Part shown: positions 17,715 to 25,982 of the stretch, piece after piece | Layout: each line of letters starts with the position of its first letter | Numbering within the stretch: the stretch's first letter is position 1 | NCBI GenBank assembly: GCA_902542975.1 | Contig: CACBWM010000001.1 | Location: 124,001-188,000 of the forward strand | DNA: 64,000 nt | DNA from: an uncultured Pelagibacteraceae bacterium | Lineage (GTDB): Bacteria; Pseudomonadota; Alphaproteobacteria; Pelagibacterales; Pelagibacteraceae | Reading direction: 5' to 3' | The notes under the pieces: generated by a model | Database searches by the model: none | What the model was told of the DNA's origin: nothing | The model's input: only the letters and a program-made list of their open reading frames with translations | Program-made: the position numbers and the translations under genes

Positions 17715-18932
17715 ATGGAAAATAAATTATCTCAAATTACAGAATTATTCTCTAAAACAAGACAACAAACTCTATCCCTGTGCGAGAACTTAGAGGCTGA
17801 GGATATGGTCATACAGCCCAGCAAAAATGTTAGTCCTCTTAAGTGGCATCTTGGTCACACTACATGGTTTTTTGAAAAATTCATTTTATCAGAACTGGAC
17901 GAAAGCTACAAACCTTTTAACAAGGATTATAATTACATATTTAACTCGTATTATAATTCTGTAGGTGAGTTTAATCCTAGAAATAAGAGAGGTTCACTAA
18001 ATAGACCGCTATTAAAAGATGTAGTTAATTACAGACATTATGTAACTGAAAATATTATTGATTTTATAAAAAGAACAAAAAATAACAGAACATCATTTTT
18101 AGTTGAACTAGGTTCAAATCACGAACAACAGCATCAAGAATTAATGTTAATGGATATTAAAAATATTTTTTACAATAATCCATTGATGCCGACTTATAAT
18201 TCTAACGATGATAAACCAGCTGCTAAAGAAAAAAATGAATTAACATTAGAAATCGCTAAGAAATTTAAATATGGAAATGACGAAGATATTTTTTGTTACG
18301 ATAATGAATTACCGGTATCAGAAACGCAATTAGATCCTTTTAAATTGTATTCATTTGTTACTAATGGAGAGTGGAAAGAATTTATTAATGATGGTGGATA
18401 TAAAAATCATGAGTATTGGTTATCTGATGGATGGGACTTTGTAAATAATAATAAATTGGAAAGACCAATGTATTGGATAGATAATAATAATTATTTTACA
18501 TTAAATGGTGTAAAAAAAATTGATAATGAAAAACCAGTTTCCCATATAAGTTTTTATGAAGCTGATGCTTTTGCAAGATACAAAAACAAAAGATTACCAA
18601 CCGAATTTGAACTAGAGTATTTTTTAAAACAATCTGAGAAAAAAGGTAATTTTTTAGAAAATAAAATTTTTCATGAAGTAGAGGAAAAAGCAGACGATGT
18701 TTATGGAAATTTATGGGCATGGACGAGCAGCAATTACACGCCTTATAAAAAATATAAACCATATGAAGGAAATCTAGGAGAATATAATAATAAGTTTATG
18801 TGTAATCAGTTTGTCCTAAAAGGTGGCTCACATTCTACATCTATTAATCATGTCAGAGCATCTTATAGAAATTTCTTTTATCCAAGTGATACTTGGCAGT
18901 TTTGTGGTGTCAGACTAGCTGATGACATCTAG
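17715..18932 (+). CDS. egtB: EgtB-type ergothioneine synthase (iron sulfoxide synthase)
   Basis: Non-haem iron enzyme of 405 residues that forms the C-S bond on trimethylhistidine (hercynine). The N-terminal DinB-like domain supplies the iron triad: KWHLGHTTWFFE at residues 43-54 and the HEQQHQE motif with His136 and His140. The C-terminal half is an FGE-sulfatase fold, with SHISFYEADAFARYKNKRLP and, near the end, VRASYRNFFYPSDTWQFCGV and RLADD. Length is typical of EgtB. The sulfur donor (cysteine or gamma-glutamylcysteine) cannot be decided here; no EgtC or EgtE lies in the window. It is followed directly by egtD, whose GTG overlaps this stop. Confidence 0.92.
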   Translation: MENKLSQITELFSKTRQQTLSLCENLEAEDMVIQPSKNVSPLKWHLGHTTWFFEKFILSELDESYKPFNKDYNYIFNSYYNSVGEFNPRNKRGSLNRPLLKDVVNYRHYVTENIIDFIKRTKNNRTSFLVELGSNHEQQHQELMLMDIKNIFYNNPLMPTYNSNDDKPAAKEKNELTLEIAKKFKYGNDEDIFCYDNELPVSETQLDPFKLYSFVTNGEWKEFINDGGYKNHEYWLSDGWDFVNNNKLERPMYWIDNNNYFTLNGVKKIDNEKPVSHISFYEADAFARYKNKRLPTEFELEYFLKQSEKKGNFLENKIFHEVEEKADDVYGNLWAWTSSNYTPYKKYKPYEGNLGEYNNKFMCNQFVLKGGSHSTSINHVRASYRNFFYPSDTWQFCGVRLADDI

Positions 18933-19894
18933 TGACTAATTTAAAACTAATAAATATAAACAATCAAATTCAAGACGATAAAAAATTAATCTTACAAGGT
19001 TTACTAAATAAAAAACAAAAATATTTAATCCCTAAATATTTCTACGATGAAAAAGGTTCGAAACTATTTAATAAAATTACAAACCTTAAAGAATATTACC
19101 CAACAAACAAAGAATTAGAAATACTAGGTAGTTCACAAAAAGAGATAAGAAAGAAATTACCAATTAATTCAACAATTGTAGAATTTGGTAGTGGCTCAAA
19201 TAAAAAAATTAATAAATTTATAAATTCATTAAGTGAACCAAAAGAATATATTCCTATAGATATTAGTAAGGAATATTTGTTTGAAAATGCATCGATAATT
19301 GCAAAAAAATTCTCAGATTTAAAGGTAACAGCAATATGTGCTGACTTTAGTCAGACCAATAGATTAAATAAAATTTTAAAAAATAAAAAAAAAATAGTCA
19401 GTTTTTTTCCAGGATCGACCATAGGAAATTATTTACCCAAAAATGCAAAAAAAATATTAAAAAATTTTTCAAAAATCATAGGTAAAAATTCTTATTTAGT
19501 AATTGGGGTAGATTTAATAAAAAATAAGAAGACCCTTGAAAATGCTTACAATGATAAATCAGGAGTTACAGCAAAATTTAATAAAAATATATTAAATGTA
19601 GTAAACAAAATTTGTAATTCAAACTTTCAAACAAAAAATTTTGATCATAAAGCATTCTACAATTTAAAAAAAAACAGAATTGAAATGCATCTTATTTCAA
19701 AGAAAAATTTCACGTTAAAAATTAATAAAAAGAATATTAAATTTACTAAAGATGAAACCATTCATACTGAAAATTCTCATAAATATTCAAAAAATAACTT
19801 TGTTAAATTAGTTAATAAATCTGGATTTAAAGTCTTAAAATATTTTGCAGATAAAAAAAATTATTTTGGAGTTTTTTTGTTAAAAGTGAAGTAA
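18932..19894 (+). CDS. egtD: L-histidine N-alpha-methyltransferase
   Basis: SAM-dependent trimethylation of histidine to hercynine, the first step of ergothioneine synthesis. The protein of 320 residues shows the EgtD signature PKYFYDEKGSKLFNKIT and EYYPTNKELEIL near the N-terminus, a SAM loop TIVEFGSGSNKKINKF, YIPIDISKEYL and FFPGSTIGNYLPKNA. The start is a GTG that overlaps the egtB stop by one base (taGTG); starting further in would cut family sequence. Together with egtB this supports ergothioneine production. Lys/Asn richness follows the genome's composition. Confidence 0.92.
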   Translation: MTNLKLININNQIQDDKKLILQGLLNKKQKYLIPKYFYDEKGSKLFNKITNLKEYYPTNKELEILGSSQKEIRKKLPINSTIVEFGSGSNKKINKFINSLSEPKEYIPIDISKEYLFENASIIAKKFSDLKVTAICADFSQTNRLNKILKNKKKIVSFFPGSTIGNYLPKNAKKILKNFSKIIGKNSYLVIGVDLIKNKKTLENAYNDKSGVTAKFNKNILNVVNKICNSNFQTKNFDHKAFYNLKKNRIEMHLISKKNFTLKINKKNIKFTKDETIHTENSHKYSKNNFVKLVNKSGFKVLKYFADKKNYFGVFLLKVK

Positions 19895-19902
19895 GTTTTA
19901 TT

Positions 19903-20532
19903 ATGGCTCAAAAAGACGTAGGTAACAAAATTCCAATTTATAAGTTAAAAGATACCGATGAAGTGATGAAATATTACGATGAATGGGGAGATGGTAATAA
20001 ATATGATAAGGATATGGTCGATTGGAATTACACCGGACCAAAAGAAACAACAAAAGTATTTTCAGAATTCCAAAAAAACAAAGACGCAAAAATTTATGAT
20101 GCTGGTTGCGGAACTGGATTGGTGGGTGTTGAATTAAAAAAATATGGTTTTAAAAATTTTCATGGGGCAGATCTTTCAAAAAAGTTATTAGAATTAGTAC
20201 CAAATGATCTTTATAAAAAGCTTGAACAAGTAGACTTGAATAAACCCATTAACAAAAAAGATGACGAATATGACTCTGTTATGTGTGTTGGTACATTTAC
20301 TTTTGGACATGTAAAGCCACCAGCTTTGGAGGAATTTATCAGGATTACAAAGAATGATGGATTTATCTGTTTTACTATTAATGAGGGAATACATGAAGAA
20401 TATGGTTTTGATAAAAAAATTGAACAACTTAAAGAGCAAAATAAATGGAAAGAAATAAAATTTTTTAAATCAGATTACATTGCGAGCAAAGACGTAAATG
20501 CTTGGTTAGGGTTATATCAAGTGATAAAATAA
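19903..20532 (+). CDS. Class I SAM-dependent methyltransferase (WBSCR27-like)
   Basis: Rossmann-fold methyltransferase of 209 residues. Motif I is clear (IYDAGCGTGLVGVELKKYG, about 65-83) with the acidic strand-2 residue in FHGADLSKKLL and a post-motif YDSVMCVGTFTFGHVKPPAL. The N-terminal YYDEWGDGNKYDKDMVDWNY resembles the WBSCR27/METTL27 group. The substrate is unknown. It lies 8 bases after egtD and 3 before the Rieske oxygenase, so it belongs to the same transcript; a step on a small betaine- or imidazole-type molecule is conceivable but only inferred. Confidence 0.82.
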   Translation: MAQKDVGNKIPIYKLKDTDEVMKYYDEWGDGNKYDKDMVDWNYTGPKETTKVFSEFQKNKDAKIYDAGCGTGLVGVELKKYGFKNFHGADLSKKLLELVPNDLYKKLEQVDLNKPINKKDDEYDSVMCVGTFTFGHVKPPALEEFIRITKNDGFICFTINEGIHEEYGFDKKIEQLKEQNKWKEIKFFKSDYIASKDVNAWLGLYQVIK

Positions 20533-20535
20533 ACA

Positions 20536-21711
20536 ATGTCAGAAATTTACAATATTATAGATAAACAAAAGTTAGATATTGTATCTAAACCAATTAGCGA
20601 AGCTCATGGTTTACCAAATGAATGTTACATCAGTAAAGAATATACTTTAATTGAAAGAAAAAAATTATTTGAAGATAAGTGGATCGTCATTGGAGTTGGA
20701 AGTTCTATTCCAGATGAAGGTGATGTGAAACCAATTGATTTACTTGGAATACCCTTACTTATTGTTAGAACAAAAAATAAAGAAATAAAAGTTTTTCATA
20801 ATATTTGTAGTCATAGAGGAGTTAAATTAGTTAAAGAAGCTGGCAAAATTAGAAATGTTATGAGGTGCTCATATCATTCATGGTCATATGACTTAGAAGG
20901 AAAATTAGTTGCTACACCTCATATAGGAGGCATGAATATTCATCAAACATCTGAATTTGATAAATCAAAAAGTAATTTAAAAGAGATAAGATCATATATT
21001 TGGTTAGATCTAATTATGATTAATATTAATAACAATGAAATTTCATTTGAGGATTATATTAGTCCTTTAAGTGAAAGATGGGAAAAATTTTGGCCCTTAA
21101 AAGATAGAGAATTAATTTATCATGCAAACGACTATGGTTATTTTAAATTAGATGCAAAATGTAATTGGAAATTTGCAATTGAAAATTATTGTGAAAGCTA
21201 TCATTTGCCTTGGGTTCATCCAGGATTAAATTCTTATTCAAAATTAGAGGATCATTATCATATTCAAGGTCTTCCAAATCGTTTCGCCGGACAAGGAACA
21301 GTTGTCTATAATCCAAGGTTTGAAGGAAAAGAAAAGTTCCCATGCTTTCCTAGTTGGCCTAAAGATAAGGAAAATATAGCTGAGTATGTAGCGCTATTTC
21401 CAAATGTAATGTTAGGAATTCACAAAGATCATTATTATGCTTATTGGTTAGAGCCTATTAATCATGAGTTTACAATTGAACATATGGAAATTTATTATGT
21501 TGGAGATGAAGCGGCAACTTCAACAAGGTATAAAACTTTAAGACAAAAAAATCACAAACAATGGGAAGACATTCAAAAAGAAGATGTAGATATAATTCAA
21601 AGTATGCAAATAGGCAGAAACTCTCCAGCTTATAATGGTGGTAATTTTTCTCCAAAGATGGACAATCCAACACATCATTTTCATAAGTGGGTTGCTGGTA
21701 ATTTAATTTAA
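20536..21711 (+). CDS. Rieske non-haem iron oxygenase, alpha-subunit type
   Basis: Aromatic-ring-hydroxylase-like oxygenase of 391 residues, including many N-demethylases and hydroxylases. The Rieske [2Fe-2S] ligands are Cys91/His93 (ICSHRG) and Cys111/His114 (MRCSYHSW). The mononuclear iron site is seen in ENYCESYHLPWVHPGL with His223 and His228, and a later acidic residue in the EDVDIIQSMQIGRN segment. The fold resembles choline/glycine-betaine monooxygenase-type proteins, but the substrate cannot be read from sequence. No dedicated reductase is adjacent; the ferredoxin at 24692 is 3 kb downstream on the same strand. It sits inside the egt operon. Confidence 0.88.
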   Translation: MSEIYNIIDKQKLDIVSKPISEAHGLPNECYISKEYTLIERKKLFEDKWIVIGVGSSIPDEGDVKPIDLLGIPLLIVRTKNKEIKVFHNICSHRGVKLVKEAGKIRNVMRCSYHSWSYDLEGKLVATPHIGGMNIHQTSEFDKSKSNLKEIRSYIWLDLIMININNNEISFEDYISPLSERWEKFWPLKDRELIYHANDYGYFKLDAKCNWKFAIENYCESYHLPWVHPGLNSYSKLEDHYHIQGLPNRFAGQGTVVYNPRFEGKEKFPCFPSWPKDKENIAEYVALFPNVMLGIHKDHYYAYWLEPINHEFTIEHMEIYYVGDEAATSTRYKTLRQKNHKQWEDIQKEDVDIIQSMQIGRNSPAYNGGNFSPKMDNPTHHFHKWVAGNLI

Positions 21712-21726
21712 AGTTAAAACCTAAAA

Positions 21727-22137
21727 ATGAAAATTATATTAATCATGGGACTTCCAGGTGCAGGAAAAACTACATTAGCTGACGAACTTGCTCCTTTTTT
21801 GAATGCAAAAAGATTAAATGCAGATGAAGTAAGAAAAGCTGCAAACGATTGGGATTTTTCAGAAGAGGGAAGAACAAGACAAGCAAAAAGAATGGCAGAC
21901 TTTGCTTTAAAATTAAAAAACGATGGAAATTATGTGATTGCAGATTTTATTTGCCCAACTCCTAAAGCAAGAAGTTTATTTCCTGCTGATTATGTAGTTT
22001 GGGTAGATACAATAAAAGAAGGTAGATTTGATGACACTAATAAAATGTTTGTTAAACCAGAAAAATATGATTTTCATGTTACCACACAAGATGCTAAGTC
22101 TTGGGCACCAAAGATTTTAAAGGAGATAAAAAAATGA
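21727..22137 (+). CDS. APS-kinase-like P-loop kinase
   Basis: Small P-loop kinase of 136 residues with Walker A GLPGAGKTT (9-17), RLNADEVRKAANDWDFSEEG and VIADFICPTPKARSLF, which follow the adenylylsulfate kinase pattern. It is shorter than typical CysC (about 200 residues) and no ATP sulfurylase is near, so phosphorylation of APS is doubtful. Its stop overlaps the start of a nucleotidylyltransferase gene (ATGA), suggesting the two act in series: phosphorylation of a small alcohol followed by nucleotidyl transfer. Confidence 0.75.
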   Translation: MKIILIMGLPGAGKTTLADELAPFLNAKRLNADEVRKAANDWDFSEEGRTRQAKRMADFALKLKNDGNYVIADFICPTPKARSLFPADYVVWVDTIKEGRFDDTNKMFVKPEKYDFHVTTQDAKSWAPKILKEIKK

Positions 22138-22508
22138 CGTATCAATGGGATAACAAAAAACCAACAGCCCAAATGTTAGGAAGATGGCAACCGTTTCATG
22201 ATGGTCACTATACTCTATTTAAGGAAATTATAAAAAAAACAGGACAAGTATGTATTCAAATTAGAGATGTACAAGGTGTTGATGATAACCCATTTGATTT
22301 TGAAACTGTCAAAAAAAATATTGAGGAAAAACTTAATCCAGAGTTTGAGGGTAGGTTCAAAATTATGCTTGTCCCTAATATTACAAATATTTGTTATGGA
22401 AGAGGTGTTGGATATAAAATTGAAGAAATAGTTTTACCTGAAGAAATTCAAAAAATTTCAGCAACTAAAATTAGAGCTAAGATGAGAGAAGAAGGTAAAT
22501 TAAAATAA
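22134..22508 (+). CDS. Cytidylyltransferase-like nucleotidylyltransferase
   Basis: HxGH-class nucleotidylyltransferase of 124 residues. The nucleotide-binding motif is GRWQPFHDGHYTLF near the N-terminus and the C-terminal KISATKIRAKMREE matches the ISxTxxR motif. The ATG at 22134 is preferred to an upstream in-frame ATG because it has a strong AAAGGAG 9 bases upstream and gives a 4-base overlap with the kinase gene. The substrate is unknown: a CDP- or ADP-activated alcohol is the family expectation. Part of the egt-Rieske transcript. Confidence 0.78.
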   Translation: MTYQWDNKKPTAQMLGRWQPFHDGHYTLFKEIIKKTGQVCIQIRDVQGVDDNPFDFETVKKNIEEKLNPEFEGRFKIMLVPNITNICYGRGVGYKIEEIVLPEEIQKISATKIRAKMREEGKLK

Positions 22509-23282
22509 GTGACTGTAAAAATAAATAAATTATCACCTGGTGTTAAAAGAGTTTTAATTAATGATCCAAAAACTTATAATTCCTTATCATACAATACTCT
22601 TTCGTCTTTATTAAAAGCATTCAAAAAATTAGATAACGACAAAGAGACTAGAGTTATTATTTTAGAAGGGGCTGGTAAAGGATTTAGTGCAGGCCATAAC
22701 TTAAAAGAGGTAAGAGGTATAAAAAATAGATCTAATCATCTAAAACTTTTTAAACTTTGTTCAAAACTTATGATGCAAATTGTAGAGGGAAACAAACCAG
22801 TCATAGCGAAAGTACATGGAGCAGCTTATGCAGCAGGATGTCAATTAGCTGCCAGTTGTGATCTTGCATATAGTACGAACTCAGCAACGTTTGCTACACC
22901 CGGAGTAAAAATTGGATTATTTTGCAGTACACCAATGGTTGCTGTCAGTCGAAAAATTAGCAGAAAAAGAATGATGGAAATGCTACTTACCGGTGATCCA
23001 ATTAGCGCAAAATATGCAAAAGAAATTGGATTAATTAATGATCATTACAGTCCAAAAACTTTGAATAAAAAAGTTTTAGATATTGCAAAAAAAATATCTT
23101 CAAAATCAAATTTAACTATCAAAATAGGTAAAAAGGGTTTTTATAAACAATTAGAAATGCCCCTTAACAAAGCTTATGATTATACAAGTAAGATGATGAC
23201 ACTTAATATGTCATCTTATGATGCCAAAGAGGGTATAAGTGCATTTATCGAGAAAAGAAATCCAAGTTGGAAAAACAAATAA
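22509..23282 (+). CDS. Enoyl-CoA hydratase/isomerase family protein
   Basis: Crotonase-fold protein of 257 residues. Oxyanion-hole segments are GKGFSAGHNLKEVRGI and VHGAAYAAGCQLAASCDLAY; TFATPGVKIGLFCSTPM and MLLTGDPISAKYAKEIGLIN complete the fold. It resembles the ECHDC3 group, whose reaction is not well defined. The start is a GTG directly after the previous TAA with no spacer, supporting operon membership. A 60-base gap with a fresh Shine-Dalgarno follows before mtoX. Confidence 0.88.
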   Translation: MTVKINKLSPGVKRVLINDPKTYNSLSYNTLSSLLKAFKKLDNDKETRVIILEGAGKGFSAGHNLKEVRGIKNRSNHLKLFKLCSKLMMQIVEGNKPVIAKVHGAAYAAGCQLAASCDLAYSTNSATFATPGVKIGLFCSTPMVAVSRKISRKRMMEMLLTGDPISAKYAKEIGLINDHYSPKTLNKKVLDIAKKISSKSNLTIKIGKKGFYKQLEMPLNKAYDYTSKMMTLNMSSYDAKEGISAFIEKRNPSWKNK

Positions 23283-23342
23283 CCATTAAGTTGAAGTCAC
23301 TTAAAAAAAAGATTAAGTTGTAATTAAAGGAGAAAATCAATC

Positions 23343-24695
23343 ATGGATGGATGTTGTGGTCCTGGATACGCTAGTCCTGCAGAAGCAATAAAAGCACCAA
23401 AAGAAAAACTTTTATATACTATAGCTATTTACACAGGGACAGGAATACAAAAACCAGACTACTTAGCAACAGTTGATGTTGATCCTCAAAGTCCTACTTA
23501 TTCTAAAGTAATTCATAGACTTGAAATGCCAGGTATTGGTGATGAATTGCATCACATGGGATGGAATGCATGCTCTTCTTGTCATGGCGACTCAAATATG
23601 AGCAGAAAATATTTATTAGTTCCAGGTGTTAGATCAAATAATATTTATGTTGTTGATACTGCATCTGATCCTAGAGCTCCAAAAATACATAAAGTAGTGG
23701 ATGGATCTGAAATAAAGAAAAAAACTAATTTATCAGGACCACACACAGTTCATTGCTTAGGTTCTGAAATTATCATTTCTTTTCTTGGAGACGCTAGAGG
23801 AGAAGCGCCAGGAGGATATTTACATTTAAATAAAGATTTTGAAATTGTAGGTAGGTGGGAAAATTCAATGGGAGACATACCTTTTAGTTATGACTTCTGG
23901 TATCAACCAAGACACAATGTAATGGTTAGTTCTGAATGGGCTGCTCCTAATACATTCATGCCTGGATTTGATTTAGAGGAAGTTGGTCATTTAAAATATG
24001 GAAGAAGACTTCATGTTTGGGATTTTAAAAAAAAAGAGCCAGTTCAAACGATGTATTTAGGTGAAGACGGTTTAATACCTTTAGAAGTAAAATTTATGCA
24101 TAATCCTGATAGTAGTCATGGATTTTGTGGTGCTGCGCTAAGTGCAAATGTAATTCATTTTTGGAAATCAAAAGAAGGTAAATGGGAATGGGAAAAAATA
24201 ATTGATGTTGAAAATGAACCACATCCTGATTGGCCAATTCCTGTACCTGGAGTTATGTCAGCGATATTGGTTTCTATGGATGATAAATATCTCTATATAA
24301 ATAATTGGCTTCATGGAGATATGAGACAATACGATATTTCAGATCCGCACAATCCTAAATTAACTGGTCAAGTTTGGATGGGTGGATTGTTAGGAAAGGC
24401 TCCAGAAGTAAATGGTGTTAAAATTGCTGGTGGACCTCAAATGTATCAATTATCTTTAGATGGTAAAAGGATGTATGTAACAACATCATTATTTTCTACT
24501 TGGGATAATCAATTTTATCCTGAAATAAGAAAACAGGGCGGAGCAATGATTATGATTGATTGTGATGTTGAAAATGGTGGGATGAAAATTAATAAAGATT
24601 TTATTGTTGATTTTGGTAAAGAGCCAAATGGACCTAGTAGGTGCCATGAAAGTAGATATCCAGGTGGAGATTGCACAAGCGACATCTGGCTATGA
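23343..24695 (+). CDS. mtoX: Methanethiol oxidase / selenium-binding protein 1 family
   Basis: Homologue of human SELENBP1 and bacterial MtoX, which oxidise methanethiol to formaldehyde, hydrogen sulfide and hydrogen peroxide. Similarity runs the full 450 residues: CCGPGYASPAEA at the N-terminus, PDYLATVDVDPQSPTY, DELHHMGWNACSSCHGD (His70, His71, Cys77, Cys80), YDFWYQPRHNVMVSSEWAAP, NNWLHGDMRQYDISDP and a terminal RYPGGDCTSDIWL. The start follows AAAGGAGAAAATCAATC. No signal peptide is visible, unlike the exported enzyme known from Hyphomicrobium. The gene overlaps the ferredoxin gene by 4 bases. In SAR11 methanethiol arises from DMSP demethylation, which gives this enzyme a plausible substrate. 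Confidence 0.9.
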   Translation: MDGCCGPGYASPAEAIKAPKEKLLYTIAIYTGTGIQKPDYLATVDVDPQSPTYSKVIHRLEMPGIGDELHHMGWNACSSCHGDSNMSRKYLLVPGVRSNNIYVVDTASDPRAPKIHKVVDGSEIKKKTNLSGPHTVHCLGSEIIISFLGDARGEAPGGYLHLNKDFEIVGRWENSMGDIPFSYDFWYQPRHNVMVSSEWAAPNTFMPGFDLEEVGHLKYGRRLHVWDFKKKEPVQTMYLGEDGLIPLEVKFMHNPDSSHGFCGAALSANVIHFWKSKEGKWEWEKIIDVENEPHPDWPIPVPGVMSAILVSMDDKYLYINNWLHGDMRQYDISDPHNPKLTGQVWMGGLLGKAPEVNGVKIAGGPQMYQLSLDGKRMYVTTSLFSTWDNQFYPEIRKQGGAMIMIDCDVENGGMKINKDFIVDFGKEPNGPSRCHESRYPGGDCTSDIWL

Positions 24696-25057
24696 CAAAG
24701 ATTACAATCTCAAACAGAAATAACAGTGCATTTGAAGTCAGTGGAAAAAAACCTTTATTAAACGAATTAAGAGATCAAGGTGTCGATCTTCCATACGGAT
24801 GTCAGTATGGAGGATGTATTACATGTGCAGCTAAACTAATAAATGGAGATGTAGATCAACGTTCTCAAGTTGCTTTAAATAACAGACAAATAAATGATGG
24901 ATATATTATTTTATGTGTTGCTAAAGCAAAAACAGATTGCACAATTGAGATAGGAGTTGAAAGTCATGATAAATTATACCGAAATCCTTTTCTTGATCCT
25001 TTAGAGCCACACGAATTAAAAGCAGACATCGCAAGTAAAAAGGATGAAAAAAAATAA
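24692..25057 (+). CDS. [2Fe-2S] ferredoxin, plant type
   Basis: Electron carrier of 121 residues. The cluster ligands are YGCQYGGCITC (CX4CX2C) and a later ILCVAK Cys, the plant-type ferredoxin pattern, with ELRDQGVDLPYG ahead of it. An in-frame ATG exists 21 bases upstream inside mtoX, but the ATG at 24692 gives the classical ATGA overlap and begins the family fold at MTKITISNRN, so I prefer it. The C-terminal 25 residues (DPLEPHELKADI onward) are an extension. Coupling to mtoX suggests electron exchange with the methanethiol oxidase; the Rieske oxygenase upstream is an alternative partner. Confidence 0.9.
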   Translation: MTKITISNRNNSAFEVSGKKPLLNELRDQGVDLPYGCQYGGCITCAAKLINGDVDQRSQVALNNRQINDGYIILCVAKAKTDCTIEIGVESHDKLYRNPFLDPLEPHELKADIASKKDEKK

Positions 25058-25059
25058 AA

Positions 25060-25509
25060 ATGAACCATAACGAACCTTATAGCGCTGAATATTTAAAAGA
25101 TATTTTAAGCTCAGTTAAGACAATTGCAATGGTTGGTGCTAGTCCAGATAAAACTAAATTTAGTTATGGTGTATTAAGAGTTTTGCATGAAACTGGTTAT
25201 GACATGATACCTGTAAATCCTAAACCAGGTATAAAGGAAATTAGAAATCTAAAAGTTTATCCAAATTTATCAGCTATCGATAGACCTGTTGATATGGTTG
25301 AAGTATTTAGAAGATCCGAGGATCTTTATGGAATTGCTGAGGAGGCAATATCAATTGGAGCAAAAGTATTATGGGGACAAATCGGTGTAATTAATCATGA
25401 TGCAGCAAAAATTGCTGAAGATGCGGGTTTAAAAGTAGTTATGAATAGATGTCCAAAAATTGAACTCTTCAGACCATTTTGGAAACCGCGACTAGATCTT
25501 AAAATTTAA
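25060..25509 (+). CDS. CoA-binding domain protein (YccU-like), first copy
   Basis: Rossmann-like CoA-binding protein of 149 residues. It shows IAMVGASPDKTKFSYGVLRV, DMIPVNPKPG, VDMVEVFRRSEDL, KVLWGQIGVINHDAAKIAED and a late VMNRCPKIE, all typical of the YccU family. These proteins have no firm biochemical role, but members bind CoA. It lies 2 bases after the ferredoxin gene and 8 before a paralogue, so it belongs to the mtoX transcript. Confidence 0.88.
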   Translation: MNHNEPYSAEYLKDILSSVKTIAMVGASPDKTKFSYGVLRVLHETGYDMIPVNPKPGIKEIRNLKVYPNLSAIDRPVDMVEVFRRSEDLYGIAEEAISIGAKVLWGQIGVINHDAAKIAEDAGLKVVMNRCPKIELFRPFWKPRLDLKI

Positions 25510-25517
25510 ATCAAATT

Positions 25518-25943
25518 ATGGATACAACACTTTTAGATGAAAAAATAAAAGAACTATATTTAAGTTATAGGACGATAGCAATTGTTGGAGCAAGCCCAGA
25601 CTCAAAAAAAACTTCCAATATAATAATGAAATATTTAAGAAATACAGGTTACAAAATTTTTCCTGTTAATCCAGTAACAGATAATAAAATTATACATGGT
25701 GAACCAGTTTATAAAAAACTAACAGATATTAAAGATCATGTTGGAATTGTTAATGTTTTTAGACCTAGTGAGGAGGCTGAGGAAATAGCAAAACAAACAA
25801 TAGAAATTGGTGCAAATGTATTATGGTTGCAATTAGGAATTCACAACGAAAATGCAGCTAAATTAGTCTCTCAAAATAAAATTTATTATATCTCTAATAA
25901 ATGTATTAAAAACGAATACGATAGATTGTTCAAAACTATATAA
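25518..25943 (+). CDS. CoA-binding domain protein (YccU-like), second copy
   Basis: Paralogue of the preceding gene, 141 residues: IAIVGASPDSKKTSNIIMKY, KIFPVNPVTDNK, VGIVNVFRPSEEAEEIAKQ and NVLWLQLGIHNENAAKLVSQ. The two copies have diverged well beyond a recent duplication, with the late Cys block reading YISNKCIKNEYDRLF instead of VMNRCPKIELFR. Retention of both in a streamlined genome suggests distinct or heteromeric roles. It ends the mtoX transcript. Confidence 0.85.
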   Translation: MDTTLLDEKIKELYLSYRTIAIVGASPDSKKTSNIIMKYLRNTGYKIFPVNPVTDNKIIHGEPVYKKLTDIKDHVGIVNVFRPSEEAEEIAKQTIEIGANVLWLQLGIHNENAAKLVSQNKIYYISNKCIKNEYDRLFKTI

Positions 25944-25982
25944 TATCAAATTATTAAGTGTGATATAAAGACCTTTTATTTC

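Noticed and set aside
21727..22137. Naming the small kinase cysC
   Set aside because: Motifs are APS-kinase-like, but it is short and has a nucleotidylyltransferase partner in place of ATP sulfurylase.
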